Shown: positions 1 to 14,120 of the stretch, piece after piece
How positions within the stretch are numbered: the first letter of the stretch is position 1
Layout: every line of letters starts with the position of its first letter
DNA from: Dipylidium caninum
Lineage: Eukaryota; Platyhelminthes; Cestoda; Cyclophyllidea; Dipylidiidae
Direction of reading: 5' to 3'
DNA length: 64,000 bases
Assembly (NCBI GenBank): GCA_017562135.1
Contig: QEYB01001497.1
Span: 62,001 to 126,000 of the forward strand
The notes under the pieces: generated by a model
The model's database searches: none
What the model was told of the DNA's origin: nothing
What the model saw: only the letters and a program-made list of their open reading frames with translations
Position numbers and translations under genes: made by a program

Positions 1-3000
1 TACATTACCGGTCCTCATTTCCTCCCGATAAGTCCTGTACACTACAATTTTTCCACTCCGCTCGATTAACTCATGTTATGGCTATGCTAAATTTCACTCC
101 ACACTCCACTCCATTTGAAACTTTAAAATGTAACTTTTCATTTTAGCGAAACCTTTCACGTGAGATTGGGATATTTTTTCCCCCTACATCAGGCCTGATT
201 TTCCTGGGAGAGATTTATTGCCTGGTTGATGGGAATGTCCCGGATTACTCTTGCGGTCATGGGTGGGCTAATCTCATTTTGCGCTAACGTGTACAATTCC
301 TCTGACCGCTATCCCCACTTCACATTTTGTCTGAAGGGGTGGAGGACGTGGGGCAGACCGGACGTAATTCACAAAGGCGGACCACCGCCTAATACACACG
401 TCCTCTGCTATTCTCTTCTCTCCTCCCTTTTGCCGTTCCTCCTCGCCTCACATTGACGTAATTTCCTGCGAGCAGCATCCTCAAAAGCATTCTTACTTCT
501 TCGACAATCTTGTGTGTTGACATTCCTCCTCCTCCTCCTCCTGAATTGCAGCGTGGATTCAGCGGCAAGACATTATCCTCACTCGACTATATTACCGTCT
601 TTGCCATATGCGACAGTAATTCAGCGCGAGGAGTTTAAGTGTCTCGTCTGACATTGTAACGAACTGGGGAGCATGTCTTACTCCTTTGACTGCCGCTACT
701 ACTTGGTTACATTTTCGCACCATATTATTTCGACAGAAGACAGTCGGTTAACTGCAAAGGAGCATACTTGTGCGAGGGGACGAAGGTCAGATTTGTCTCC
801 TGTCTCCCGAGGCACTCATTTCAATCACACGACTTGGACATGGAGACTGGAACGCTCCAGGTCACTTTGTAGTCTGCACTGACAAGGCGTTTTCACTTCC
901 CAGCAGGATGTGTGTTCCACCTTCTTCTTCCTTCTCGTCTCGGACACGGCACCACGTCTCTACGCAGGCGTTTTGGCATCCTGTTGTGTTTATACGCAGC
1001 TTCTCCGCACTTGATGTATTGGGATGGAGCGCTGGGCGCTTTTGTTACACTCCGTTTCTGATGATGATGAATGGGGTTCACGTCAAGCTGACACTTGGGG
1101 GGTTTATGTGGCCGCAGAGCGGGGGAAGAGGTGGACTTTTTCTACCTATCAGTACATTTTCGCACTCATCTTAGCTTCTACCTGGCATTAGGATGAACAA
1201 ATCTCTCAGCAATTCTTCATACAGCCTCTTGATTTCGTGTTGGTGGATCTGGTGTTGATTTTGGGCCTCAGGGTAACAGAATAACGCTTCGGTCGCCCTA
1301 TCAATTCTTCAAGGCGCTACACCGTCCGCACCTCCCTCCTGGCACAAGATGGCGATGCGCCGTGGTCTGGAGGTCATCAGAAGAAGTCCCAAATTAAGTG
1401 TTATCAGATGTGCTGTTTTCCTCCCCTGTCCCCAAAAATGTGTCTTCCGCAAGTCCATCGCAAGACAAATTGGCCCTTCGGCGGAGCGACTTCCCTTGTG
1501 TAGCCGGCGGGGGTGGCCAACTGGAATGCGGACGGATCGCTCACCGTTGAATTGTTTTTATTCAACTGGCACCCCAAGCTTAACGGTTAAACATCGCCAA
1601 TATGACCGTCTGTGGGTTTTACGCTCTTTTCCTTTTTTTCTTCCCACCACACCCTGGTTTTCACTCGCGTCCTACCGCGTTGCCGGCTTTCTTGATTAAC
1701 GACTTTGTTAGACTGACAGTAAGGAGAGACGCACTCGCCTCCCACCGACTGCGAAACTTCAACCCCCTTTAGCTGAAGCTTTCAGTTTATCTGAGGGGGA
1801 AATCTCACCTTATCTACACACAAATTCTTGCCTTTCTCTGCTCCTCTCTCCTCTGCTTAGAGCTGTGTTTTCGGGGAAACTCAACAAGAGCAGTTGCTCT
1901 AATCAACGGGTTTTCGCCCTTCTGTAAGCTGAATCTCCCATAGTCGAATAGCCCATTTCCTCTAAATCTGCTGCTCCCTTTATAAACGGTCTTTATTCCA
2001 CCAGATCGGCCCCTTTCTGGATCATTCAGACTGAAGCAAGTGGCGAACTGGCACCCCACTTTATCTTATCGTCAATCTGCCGCTGTTCCAAAGGCCTAAA
2101 ACTGCCATATAGTCTACTCTGCACGGAACTTTTGTGTGTTACCCCTTCTATCAGATCTGTGAGAATGGATCGCCTCCAAAAAACCCGAGATGTCCCCTTT
2201 CACACCTCGTCAAGTGTGTGGATTGAATAAAAGTAGACATGTGAACAGCTCAGCAGCAGCAAGGGAGTTTTTGAACAAACTCTCTCCCAGTGTGAGGTTA
2301 GGAAAGACAGAAAAGTGCATTAAAGGCGTGTTGCAGTCATTAAATACCTTCTAGTGCAGCGGACTCGTCCCCTCCTCGGCGTTTTACACTGTTTAGTTAG
2401 TTTGACCTTAAATGTCATTTGTCTGTCTCTGATGACCTCCGTGGTGTAAAGAGGATAAACACTTTTTTCCCAGTGACTTCTGCACATCACTTTCTGCTCC
2501 TTTCTACCCATTGAGCATGACTTGATGTGGAGATAGTTACTGAATTTCATGGTCTCCTCTCCTGGAAGTCTAATCCAAAGTCTCATGGTGATGAATGTGG
2601 CTTAATCATCGGTTTGAAATGGATTTACAGTCTGATGACGCCTTATTTTGAAGCAGTTCCTACTTGCATAGAAGGGTTGCAGGTGATTTAGGAGGGTATA
2701 ACCCTGCCGCATGCCGTCCCGTCACATTCCAGTTGGTAAGTAGGTTTGTCTTCTGTCCCGGAGGCAGCCTATGAAAATTTTTTGTCCCCACCGCTGCGAC
2801 TACCGTGGTCCCGTTCCCCTACAACTCTTCCTCGAACTTCGCGGATAGCCGGCCGCCTCCTCTTCGACGACACAACAATTCTCAGTCTTCTTATCAAGAT
2901 CTACTGGCTCCAGCCAAATGGCTTTACAACACGCGAGGAGAGATTGATTCTGTGGCTGTCTATCCACACTTTTCTCATTTCTGTGTGTGAACCTGCTCGC

Positions 3001-3750
3001 CGAGCCTCGCAATCATGTGATGCATGCTTCACAATGGCTCCGTTTGTCGTAGTGACAGTTAAGTGCGCAGATTAGAGAGAGTTTACATTTTGGACTTTGT
3101 TTGGCGAGTGGAAGGGAGGTCAAAAACGTTGACTTGATCACAGTGAATGTCATCTCTTTCGCCAACGACGCACTCTTCTGTGTGCGCTCGCCTTGCGGGG
3201 GCATATTTCCTTCCCTCCAATCGCCATCCCTTTGTATTTGGCAGATAAGGGCGAGTTTTCTCCCTTTCCTGGAGTGGGGGAGGGCAAAATCAGGCACATG
3301 TGCACCGCTACGAAGGAATCTGGCCTGTGGCGTCCATTGGAGGCCAGAAAATAACCTCATGTCAAATGGGATTTTGGCCTTTTTCCCTCTGAGTGGAAGG
3401 CGTTATTGACTCGCCGGAAGGGGAGTAGGCACATGCCACTTCTTCTCTCGAGCCCCCCTCGATCCCAAATACGGCGCCTTCCACAGCTAAACCCATCCTC
3501 TCTCTTCTCCCTACCACATCATTTGCCGAATGTTTCGTGAAATAACGAGAAGCGGTCTTTTTCCGCCCGCTTTGTTTGTTTTGGATGCTGTAAGGCAGTG
3601 CACACAGTGCCAACTAGTGCAAACGTCTAATATCTGTGGTTCTGAGCTAGAATTTTCTTGCAGGAGAAGAGATAAGTTGATGCGTTGATTGAGAAAAAAT
3701 CATTTGGTGACGTATTTTGTTCCCTTCCATTCATAATCACTGTCGTGTAG
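1..3750. other. non-coding: intron or upstream DNA of the AAA+ gene
   Basis: I see no exon that I can support here. The exon starting at 3751 opens with a proper acceptor in the middle of an AAA+ domain, so at least the part just before 3751 must be intron. No Walker A or Walker B peptide is visible in any plus-strand frame, so the earlier exons probably lie left of the window or are too short to recognise. A short CTC microsatellite lies near 525-542. Confidence 0.5.
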
Positions 3751-4221
3751 GCGTTGCGTCGGGCGGGTCGCTTCGACATCACCGTTTACGTGCCGCCTCC
3801 GGACACCGAGGCACGAAGAGCCATTCTTCAGCTGGAATTGTCGAAACGCGCGACATCCGAGCGAGCACTGGAGCCTCAGTGGTTGGAGGACTTCTCGAGG
3901 GACAAGTTGGAAGGCTACACAGGCGCCGAGGTGGTTGGCGTGGTGCATGCAGCAGCCGAGTTGACACGGGAGTTACACGACGTCGAAATCGGTTGTGACC
4001 ACCTTCTCTCGGCCTGTGACCGTCTTCCGCCCTCCACTCTCCAACAGTACCATATCCACCAGTCTCGTGAGGCTCCACCGAATCTCTCACTTTCTCACCA
4101 TTCCTTCTCCTCCTCCTCCTCCTCCCCCCTCTTCTACATCGTCGTCTCCTCCGTCTTCATTGCTATTTTCGCTATTGGATGGCATTTGCTTACACACCTG
4201 AGTGTGAATAACGACTCGTAA
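3751..4221 (+). CDS. terminal exon of an AFG2/SPATA5L1-type AAA+ ATPase with a C-terminal hydrophobic tail
   Basis: Acceptor AG is at 3749-3750 and the exon opens in phase 0 with ALRRAGRFDITVYVPPPD. This is the end of the AAA second region of homology; the usual LRPGRFD has Ala for Pro, but the GR arginine is kept. The lid follows, with LEGYTGAEV matching the family G-[FY]-[ST]-G-A-[DE] sensor-2 region. The VPPPD wording is closest to the SPATA5L1 (AFG2B) branch, whose known members act in ribosome maturation; AFG2A or NVL-like alternatives are not excluded. Family members usually end soon after the lid. Here a serine-rich linker leads to a roughly 21-residue hydrophobic run (LFYIVVSSVFIAIFAIGWHL) and a short polar tail before TAA at 4219-4221, which resembles a tail anchor. 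The N-terminal and D1 parts and the Walker motifs are outside the visible exons. Confidence 0.8.
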   Translation, partial: ALRRAGRFDITVYVPPPDTEARRAILQLELSKRATSERALEPQWLEDFSRDKLEGYTGAEVVGVVHAAAELTRELHDVEIGCDHLLSACDRLPPSTLQQYHIHQSREAPPNLSLSHHSFSSSSSSPLFYIVVSSVFIAIFAIGWHLLTHLSVNNDS

Positions 4222-7200
4222 CTGTGTACACTTCGCCTTTTATCGGCCATGACCCTACAAATTTTATCAGTCTTCTCGTTGGAAACTCCCGTTCTCGTGA
4301 TGGGATGGTTTCGAAGGACTGAACAGATCTGGGTGAAGGCAGAAGATGCTGGAAGCGAGTGGGGAATCAACTCGTACGGATGGAATATCAGTGTCTCGTG
4401 ACACCGTCCAGATGGTGATTATGGTAAGCTGTGGCATGTCGACACTTTTGTTGATTTAATGCCCCGCTCTGCAATCTCCAGTGCTTCCGCTGTTAGGCTG
4501 ACATGATAAGAGTGTTGCGCATCCATCAAGTTAAAGTTGACATGGTAACGAAGTTACACTAATCGTCTCAGATGCTTTGAGGCCAACCTGACGCCATCAT
4601 TGCCGTGGCCTTGGCCGTTGGTATTACTTAACGGTTGCAAGGCGTTTCGGAGCATCGCACCGCTCTTCCCTGCCGGTTTACCAGTCTGCATCATGTGCTT
4701 TCAAGGCGAAACGTTGGACAACGAACATGGCTTTTTTCGGGTGATATTCGGTAACGAGGTAGCCTCGGACCCTTAATTACCCTTGATGCTTCCTGCGGGT
4801 GAACCGAGGCACCGCCCCACCTCCCTCTGCCGCATAGGCAGCTCGTGGACGTGCTAATCACACCCCCACTCGCCCACAGAGTGTGACAGCTTCCGTTAAC
4901 TGAATTATTTCGTCTCTTTAATCTGCAATACCCGGAGCGCCTGCTGGTTTGTGGCTGTTGTCATCCTCACTTCCGGCGCACGGACTTTCCCAGTGATGCA
5001 GTCGAAGGCTGCGGGCGCCGGTCTCGGGTAGAGTGTTCTGGAGATTTGGGGAGGTGTGTGTGCTCTCTGCTCGTTTCATTGGCCGCTCTTCAAAAGGGTG
5101 GAGTTCACAGGCGGGAGCGAGGCGTTGTATGCGGGCTACCGGGAGGCTAATTAATGCCAACAGGCCCGACGAGTTAATAACGCCAGGAGGCGACATATAA
5201 CTGCCTTCGGTATGGCCTGTTATCGCGCCAAAACGGCACTTTATCCGTCATGTAAACCCTCTGCCGGCTGGTGGAGAACTGTGAATGGCAACAGCGCAGT
5301 CACTAAGCACTTGCCAAGTCTCCTCACTGCGAGAACTGCACGAGAGTCAGCACTGAATCGTCTTTCTGCCTGAACTGCTTCGGACTACTGTGCTCGGCGC
5401 GGTACTGGCGATGCCACTGGTCGGGAGTTTAATCCCCCTTCCCGCCGTTGATCTCACGAAGGACAGTGCGTCTGCTGTGCCCATCATTCTCCCTCGGTTC
5501 CCCATCGGATTTCTCCCCTCTCGGCGGCCACTTCTGCCCAGTCGTCCGGGTGTTGTCGGACGACAAATTAGGTTGGAGCAACAGTGAGCACACGCAACGA
5601 AGGCAACATCGACGACCGTGTGTGGGGGAGTGGAGCGTTCAAAATTTTCCCATCGAGAGAAGTGATTGGTGGGGGCCGAAGTCGACTTTTTTTCTCCCCT
5701 TTCCCACCGCTAGCGTCGGTACAACTCAACCGGACTTGGACGACATTTGTGCGTTTGTTTTTGGCTACAGCCCTCCCAGTAAGAAGCCGTAAATACGTAG
5801 GATCGCGATCGCCTATGAGGTGCTTTGGGGTGATAAAAAGCCGCCTACTCCCCGTAGACGCTAAGTCGGCTCGAAGTGGACACGCAAACTAAGGCCATTT
5901 TAGGGCTTGTGAACCTGGACAATAAAATGACTTTCGCATGGAATGTCTCAGCTTGCCGTGAAGGGCAGTTAGTTCGGGGGACGCCTACGTGGTGCCATTG
6001 TGACAAGTGAAGGCAACCGCTAAGGAATGCGAAGACAGGAAAATAAAACCCGGGTATTTTGTTAATGACAACCTTTTTATATGGACTAGACATCATTTGG
6101 TCCAATGATTAATCGCTCATTAATCCTGAGGGGATTTTATCCTGACAAGTGGGCATTCAACATGACAACGCGGCTGCTTGCCACACTGGGATTTTGGTGT
6201 GGTGGAACCCTGGCCATGTGGATCAAGTGCGGAGGGTGTGGGGCATTACTTTCCAACGACCTTGTCAACCAACCAATCACCTTTCGCCCAAGTGGTGCAA
6301 CAAGGACGCAGTACGCGGAACTCGATTTTCCTCTCGACTCACCACATCTTACGTACTTAGCCGTTGGGGTGGAAGGTGGATCCCGGGGTGAAATTACAGC
6401 CCAAATTACAAGTCAGTCACATTCTGCGACCTTCTTTCCTCCAAGGGCTTGACAAGAGTCGGACGAAACTGCCTCGCCGTTATCTGGCCAATTGAAGTCC
6501 ACAAATGTGGGTGAAACGGTAACCTGGAGAGCAGGAGGGAGGAGGGGGAGGGGTAAATGCGAAGTTATGGTCAATTTGGAGACGAGTGAACTCTCCACAG
6601 CAGACATGAGCGTCTCCAGTCATTGTCACTCGCCTTGGCCCTCGACTACCAATTCGTGCATGACTGTTTTTTGGGGAGTAAGAAGTCAAACCTCGCTTCC
6701 ACCGTATTGGTCTGAGGAAAGAGGAGAAGAGAAGCTGGATAATACTGCCTTTTTATATTACGTCCAATGAGGGAGTGAACCAGTTAATCGACGAGTGAAC
6801 ATGACACCCCAACAAGACTGAAATTCGAGATGACAGTGCGTGCTTAGTCTCACATAAACTCTCTTGCTCTCCACTGGGAAGCAGCGTGCGACGAAGACGT
6901 TGGTTTTAGTGCATTATCAATCGGGTAGAACGAGACGTCACTCGCCCTCCTTCTCCTGTTCCTCGTCTGAGTCCTCCTCTTCTCCTCGTCCTTATCCCTC
7001 GCCTCCTCCTCGTCCTCCTGCCCCTCACTCCCACATGCAAGACACATGAATCCGTTAAAAGGATCTTAAATTCGGGCAAATGAATGGCGATTGGTGCAAC
7101 CACACTGGCGTCTGTCACTCGTAGAATGGGTGAAAAGGCGGGTAGACTAACATTGCATGGAAAAACTGGTCGTATGATGTGAAAAGTGGTCTTCTTTGAT

Positions 7201-10200
7201 GTAGCTCTTCGTCTTTATTATCTTTATCACTAGCCGAATCCACACATTCTACCCACCCACCGGCCGCAGTCCCCCCCACTCGTCTTTTTCCATTTCATAC
7301 CGCTCCGCTCCGTCCCGCCCCCCGCCTCCCCCGGCACTCCTACCAAGGATTTAACTATTAACACAAGTTTCTCGGCATTAATAATAATTTACGGCAGGGT
7401 CTGACATCGTATGGCGCCTGGCGACATAACAAAAATATCGCAATATAGTTTGACGGAAAAAAAAATTTATATATATCATCTGAGTTAACTTTCACTAGCT
7501 CGCCATAAGTCAACGGCTTCTACGAACCTCTGGAGTGACCGGTGCGGGACCATCGCCGGTCCTCCTCGGTCTGCTCTCTGAAGATCGTCGAGTGGCCGCA
7601 AGGGCGACTCTGTTAATCCGGACAAGACGGTCGACACAATGGCAGGATCGTCAGCATTTCTGGCCTTTCCAGGCGTGGGGGGTGGAGGGAGGTGGGATAA
7701 AAAGTTGAGGAGTGGTGTTTCCCTCTGTCCAAAATTAACAAACTGCTCGAGGACGACAGTCCTGCGGTCAGCAGACACTCCCCTCGTGCTTGCACGTCGC
7801 ACTCCTTCTCGGTCCCGTCCGACTGGGCAGAGCCGGCCATTTCGTACTACTTGGACTTTGAGTTTTGTCGGATTTTCTGCACAATAGACTGTTCTATCTT
7901 CCTTCTGCCATGGTTGGGGAAGGCACCGCGTTAATAAACAACGAGTCTATATCGGGAAAGGGAGAGAGAGAATGACCTCAGGGATTACGCTAGACGCCAT
8001 AGAAGATGGAAATAAAAACAAAGAGGACAAATGGTTTATAATAATAAGAGGAGGAAGATGAGTTGATAGATCGCAGCAGTTTTCTGTCCAACCTCTCCCC
8101 TTTGTTCCACCGGCAGTCGTCACGTCAGCAGCCTCGTCCACGATCCCCTCGTTTCGTCCGTGCGCATGAGCCTCGGACACAGAGGCGCCGATCACAAGCG
8201 GCTGCCGAGGCGGCCAAATAACGAGGGAACAGGCATAAAGTTAGTACACTCGTTTGGTTTGCAAATTGACATTTTATGACGAGAGTTCCAAAACTCAACT
8301 ACGAGGGCATTTTGCAAAAGTTATGCTGACGCAGACTGATGCACTGTCCCAGTGGGAAAGTAAAAAGTGGTAAAATGGGAGTCTCCAATGTGAGCGTTGG
8401 TAAATCGGACAGTCGGAGATTGGCAAGGGGATCCGACGAAACCTCGGTTCAGCCGTCGAGCAAGGCAAGGACCAAGTTGGCGCGGAAAGGCGGAAAGAGT
8501 GGAGAAGGTGACAGAAGTCTAAGGGGAAATCTGTCAGCACGTCCAAGAAGCCTCTGACACGCCTCGGGGCCAACTTGGCCTTTAGGCTTGCCCGACGACG
8601 AGGTGGAACGGTGCTTACAGCCCGTGTCGGTTGGAAATCTAACGCTGCGCTGGAAGAGCTGCCATTCCCCAGGAGAAGTAGGCTTCGGTGGCCACGAATA
8701 ACCTTGCAAGTGGATTCACTGCATCCTCGAATCGCCTATGATGGGGAATTTTTGTGGTACCCGCGAAAATGTGTTAGGACTAGAACTTGGAATTACGCCT
8801 CATCTCCTCTTTTGTTCTACTTCGTCCTCGAGACGTATCATTTGGCTTTGGGATGTTTAAAGCACACAGATGGATCCGTAAACTTTGCTGCTTCAGTCAA
8901 CTTCCATTCCGGGGAGTAAATCAGCCCATTTGTGCTGAACCGCGGCGCTAGGCGGGGCCAGTTGACCGGAGAAGCAGCAATTACGGCAGTGAGAAACAAA
9001 TAAAGTTACATCAGAGAATATTAATGCCTTGATCGGCTACTTATTGAGGAATGAACGGCGGGGAAGACACTTCTGGTGTCGTGAATAGCTTCGCTGTAAG
9101 CAGTTAATTGCGTTTACTGGACAAACACTTTGACAAGGCGAATAGGAGGGGATTGCAAAATCACCCTGTCTCTACTTTGTCCTATCGCACGATTTGGGAA
9201 CCAATTTTTCAAAAGCGAGTACCGAGTTGGGCCAGCCATCGAATCTCTTGTCAAAGACGGACTGTCACCAAAGACTGCAGCACAGTCTTGCCTCTTTGCC
9301 GTTGCATATCACTTGAGGGTGCAAAACTAAGTGGTGGGAAGGACATCTCCGTCGTGGGGCAGCAGATGCATCAAGGAAATGATTTCCCACCTGATTGAAG
9401 GCGATCCTGCTTCGACGTGGGTGCCGCGTTTGTCCTCCCGATTTGCCATAGTGGAAATAAATTTCATTTCTGTTGTATAAAAGTGCAGGTGCCCTCTTCG
9501 TCTGACTTCACATTTACGGAGCAGAGGAGGCGAAAAAAGCCAAGTGAAGTGCCACACTAAGACATTGCCTTACTTAAGGTCGCTTTATTCCCCGTCGCAA
9601 AATGCCATTAATCAGAGTGATTTGTAGACAAAGGCGGACGGTTGTCTTTTGGTCAAGATCAAGTCATGCTCTCAGCCCCCTTTCCTCTCCTCCCCAGATG
9701 ACGCGGCTAGTGAGTAGAAGGCGTGTTCCATACGGGTTAAAGTGTGAGCAATGAATTTAGGCTACGCCAGAATTTTTAGGTGTCTTCGGTAGTATAAATA
9801 ACTCTGTAATACATTGTAACAGAACAACATGCGTTTATGAGGGCTGCCCTGGTGACCACAGCATGGGTGTCAGGGGAATGTACCCTCCTAGTGACGTCCT
9901 CGACCACTCTGACGGTTGTGTACATTCGAATGTTAATTGTGTTTGTGGTTGGGGTGTGCATGCGCAAAACAAACACGCAGACTTGAAAAGAGCCCGAATA
10001 ATTGGCGAGCTCGCCAAAAACCCTGGATTACATTCAACTTTCGGAAGGCCTTGAAATAGAACGCGGATTTAACCCCGAGTAGAACGTGTTGCGATAAATT
10101 TTAAATGTATGAGATCTACCAAATATGTGTATGAGATGTAAAATTTACAAAATATGTTATTTTATAATAACCACATTAAAACACTCGTGATGGTTATGCT

Positions 10201-12450
10201 TTAAAAAGATGTAAAAGGCGATGCTATTGTGGCTCTCAAATTGTTCCTAACAAATCTAGTGTTTAAATTACTAAGAGAAGATGGGTACTTTTCCAAAAAG
10301 GTGACGCGTATTCGCGCAGTTGAAATAATTTCATGAAATTTATTTAATGACAAAGATACAATTTGGCCTCACAATTATTAAAAGGGTGCAAGCAATTGAG
10401 TAGGTTGACGTGGAAAGTTCGCAATGCTGACTTCCACCTTTACAATCCGAAAAACACTACTTTTTTGAGTTTATTGTAGCCTCCTTTTAAATTTCCCCAA
10501 CTCTGGGCCGCATCAAGAGGCGCCACGAGGCGAAGCAATATGGCGCAGACGTACACTAATCACTTCACCAGTCGACAGATTGTAGAAGAGGGAGCCGAGA
10601 GGTGATAAATTACGGCGTCCCAGGCCACTTCGTAGACAGATCCACAAAGAGATTTTTTATGATAGCCTTCATTCCAAACGCCCGAACGCCTCCTCCCGCG
10701 TTGTGGATGCAGAGTGCCGCGGAAGAAAAGGTCGTGTAACGTGAAAAAAGGATGCCTCATTAGAACGGGATGGAAGTAGAAATGCCAACTACCCCAAAAT
10801 GTAACCACTGAGGAGGTGGAGGGCCGAGGCAGGGGGAAGAGACTTGACGATGACGAGGGGTAGTGTGGCACGCAGACAGTAAATTTGTGAAGTAAAGGTT
10901 ACTCTATTTTCTTTCAATAAATATAACGTCCGCAGAGAAGCCTACATTCCAGCCGGGGACGGTGCACCTCACATCCTTCCCCGCTGACACGTTACAATTC
11001 ACCTCCAACATTTGCTTAGTACGATTTATCTGCTATGGTGCTCCCGACTTCTCTTTCAGAGGCAGGTTGGCGGAGTCCTCGCGAGAAAGATTTCCGTATC
11101 TTGACAAACTTTGACACACTAGTCCCGCTACGATAAGAAACGCGATCCACCACTCATGCTCGCCTGTGACGTTCGGAGTGACGAAGTTGGAGTTCGTATT
11201 GACGGGCCATTATCTGTGGAGCATTCGTAGATCAAAACGTCTTTTATTACCTCACCCTTCTGCCCGCCATCTCGATTACAATGTGTCTAGACTGGCCGAG
11301 AACGTGTGCATCGGGCAGCGGAACCCGGCGTTACCCACTCCGTTCAAGTGCACCTCACGTCTTCCTTCTTCCATTTGACCGATCAAATGAACCAGGAAGA
11401 CCGCGGACGGTGCGTCAAGTTGTCAACTCCTTTCTCCACCGTCATCTGACAGGTGAGTATCAGCGAAGGGCCTGCGTCATGGCAGCGCTGTGGTAGCCAA
11501 ATTCTTTGCCATTTTCTAGTCGGGTTTGGAGAGAAAAAACGGCCCCAGTCACTTGGCTCAGGGGGCGGCGTGGTGCACGCACGTTTGGCCGCGCTCCGTG
11601 CGTGGCATGAGTTGGTCAAACGGCCGTAGGGTGGACACAACAGAGACTCGAGTTAAACTCCCTCCACACAACATTTGATCTCCCACTACGGTTTTTAATG
11701 AACTACGTCCTCCCTAATGCCTTCTTTTTCCGCCTATTTCGTAGAGGAAAATGAGCATTCATTATTTTTTTCACTTCTCCTTCCCTTAAGACGCGTGCAG
11801 GCCTTCTTCAAAGAGCCACACTGCCTCGACCGAAAGAAACGCGAACGCGGCTGCCTACTCCACGGCGATGGCGTGTAGAAGTCCACTCGACAGCGTTAAG
11901 CTCGCCGAGGGTCCACATTTCACTCTCTGCCATGGCATGTTCTCCTGGATGGAATTAATGATTTAGCGGCACGATTTTTGAACAACCGTTGGCTGGACAA
12001 TCTGCAAATCCTGTTACGGGTGGCCGGACTAGCTTCACTACTTCTGTCTTCTCTTCCCCTTGTGGAAAAGGCTATGAATACCATGCCCCCGAGGGGAGAT
12101 GTGATAGCCGCTTAATGCTGAGGTTAAGTTGCCAAGCCAAACTTGTCATTTGAGGTCACAAAGTGTCTGGCCATAAAACCATCATGGAACAGTTTTATGA
12201 CATCTTTGGTGTTTAAACCTTTGTGGCGGTGTGCGATTATGTCACCTCCGGGCGAAATGTGTCATCGGGCGGCTTTTTATGTCCGAGGATGAGGCGAGTG
12301 GGGAAGAGAAGGAGGAGGAGGAGTTGTCTTGTCAGTGGTCGAAGCTGCCTCGGCCTTGTGGTTCAAGGCAGACAGACGTGGCCGGCGCTCCGCCCTCCTC
12401 TTCCTCCCACCGGGACTCGACCCATTAACCTCGCCGACTGCCCTGGCCCC
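4222..12450. other. intergenic or unrecognised sequence
   Basis: About 8 kb in which I can support no exon. Open frames are short, lack recognisable domains and are not bounded by convincing splice sites. An A/T-rich stretch lies at about 7360-7480 and another at about 10090-10400. There is a GTGAGT donor-like site at 11452 after an open frame, but no matching acceptor or homology. The 3' UTR of the AAA+ gene must occupy the left end; I did not find an AATAAA close to the stop. Confidence 0.4.
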
Positions 12451-12459
12451 GCCTCTCAT

Positions 12460-12954
12460 TCTCAGCACTACACCTGAATTCGAACTAAATGAGCTCCTCT
12501 CCTGTGAAACGAACCATAAAAAGAGACAGAATAACTTTTATTTGCATTTACGACTTTCTGCCTACGAGGTGGCAAGTCTTATAGGCCTTTACTAAACAAA
12601 TCTTTACTTGTAAAGTTAATACACGATGAAATATCTTTTGTGTTATTTTCGTTTCCTTAAGAATAATTCGTAATTGCGTCGGTGATACAGCGGACGAACA
12701 TGGAGGATGTGGTAAAATGTCACAGAGCAGTAAAGACATTCCAGTTGTCAACAGGAATTGAAGCTTTGAGTGGCCCTCGTGTGGTCGACACATTTGAATC
12801 CACTTTTCTTCCGCTTTATCATTTATTATACGTCGACGAGGTTTTAACACGGCCGAAGCCGTTTGGCTACTTCCTACTTTGCACTCGATTTCAGGAATAG
12901 CTCCGCTCGGAGGAGCGGTTTTTACACTCGTCGTCATTAATTCCTCCTTCTCCT
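12460..12954 (+). repeat. dispersed repeat family R1, copy 1
   Basis: Shares a run of landmarks with segments near 32490, 33400, 33750 and 34610: a start resembling 'caactatgaaacgg', an A/T-rich block like 'ttctattcaaccgaaataac', 'tacgactttctgcc', and later 'gtggtaaaatgtca'. Copies are diverged and contain indels. The first landmark with a flanking TA recalls a mariner-type terminal sequence, but no transposase frame is present, so the class is unknown. Boundaries are approximate. Confidence 0.5.
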
Positions 12955-14120
12955 CTAAGAGCACGGGTTTGGTGCCCCATTTCAACGCCTCATTGTGCAA
13001 ATATCACAATGGAAACTATGAAATGATCGCCCCTAATAAAATATAAACAAAAGCGGCATTCCCTCTTTTCTCCATTGACATCTAGCGCTCTCTACCAACA
13101 TTTGAGCAAGTTATTTTCGTCGTTTTTGAAGACAAAACATGGTTCTAGGGTCAACAAAGATTCAAGGTCTTCTGTAATATCCTTTTAGTTGTTGATATTT
13201 CTTCCCGGTGGTAAATATTTCGCTCGGTCGCTGAAATGTCGGTTTAATGTGGAGGATAGAGCAAAATGTCATCCTGTGAAGAAGTCACTCAATTTGTCAG
13301 AAGAAGAAGAAGAAGAAGAAGACGAAGAAGAGGACGCTTTTCACGATCGTCGTCGTGCGTCATCTTCATTCACTAGCACTGCGCCCCACCGAGTTCATCA
13401 GTTTCTCCTCATGCCTGACACTAACTCGCACAAGGAATCGGATTCCGCCGCCGCTGTTGTGCCTCCCTTCCTTCGGCCGTAAGGAAGGAAGGAAGGCAGG
13501 AAGGCAGGAAGAGTGGGCATTCGACCACATGGCAAGCGAAACCTTATTTGGCCACCTTTCCACTCAGAGGTGTGTGCGGCCGGTGCATTCCCAATTGTCC
13601 ATGTGCTTGGTCGTTTTCCCTTGTCATACAAAAGCCACTTCTCATGAGAAATGATGGTTTGGTGTCAAAAAACGGTGGCCATTGTGTGTTGCGAGGGAGG
13701 CGACGAAGAGACGCTCTCACTCTCCCACCTCTCGACCATCGGCCGGCACATTTGAGTCCAATTTCTTTTCCTTATCATTTATTGTATGCCGACAGGGTGT
13801 TAACACTCGAGTTGACGAATAGTTGTGCGTGGTGAATCGGTTTCCACCGTCGTTGTCCTTAATTCCGCCTCCTCCTCGGCTCCTCCTCCTCCTCCCTTCT
13901 GCTTTCTTCTCCTTCGCCTCCTCCGCCGCCCCCTCGTTATCATCAGTATGGGCCGGCGATTTTTCACGAGCCCCATTGATGTCACTCAACTTGTCAGAAG
14001 TTACTGTCTAGAGGCAACATCGGGCACTTTTTCCTTAGTGGATCCATCATCACGTGTCTCATAGATGCTTCTTGAAGCCTTTTCACTTGCGCTACCATTA
14101 ACTTTGAATTCGTACAAAAA
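12955..14120 (+). repeat. compound dispersed repeat, copy A
   Basis: Shares more than 1 kb of sequence, by eye, with the reverse complement of 21225-22275 (copy B, intron 3) and, with an internal gap, with 35890-36400 (copy C, intron 10). Landmarks are 'gaaactatgaaatgatcgcc', 'gacatctagcgctctctacc', an AGA microsatellite at about 13303-13330, an AAGG run at about 13480-13512 and a CTC run at about 13870-13920. Frames within it are broken and differ between copies, so it looks non-coding. This copy lies about 6 kb upstream of the receptor gene. Confidence 0.75.
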
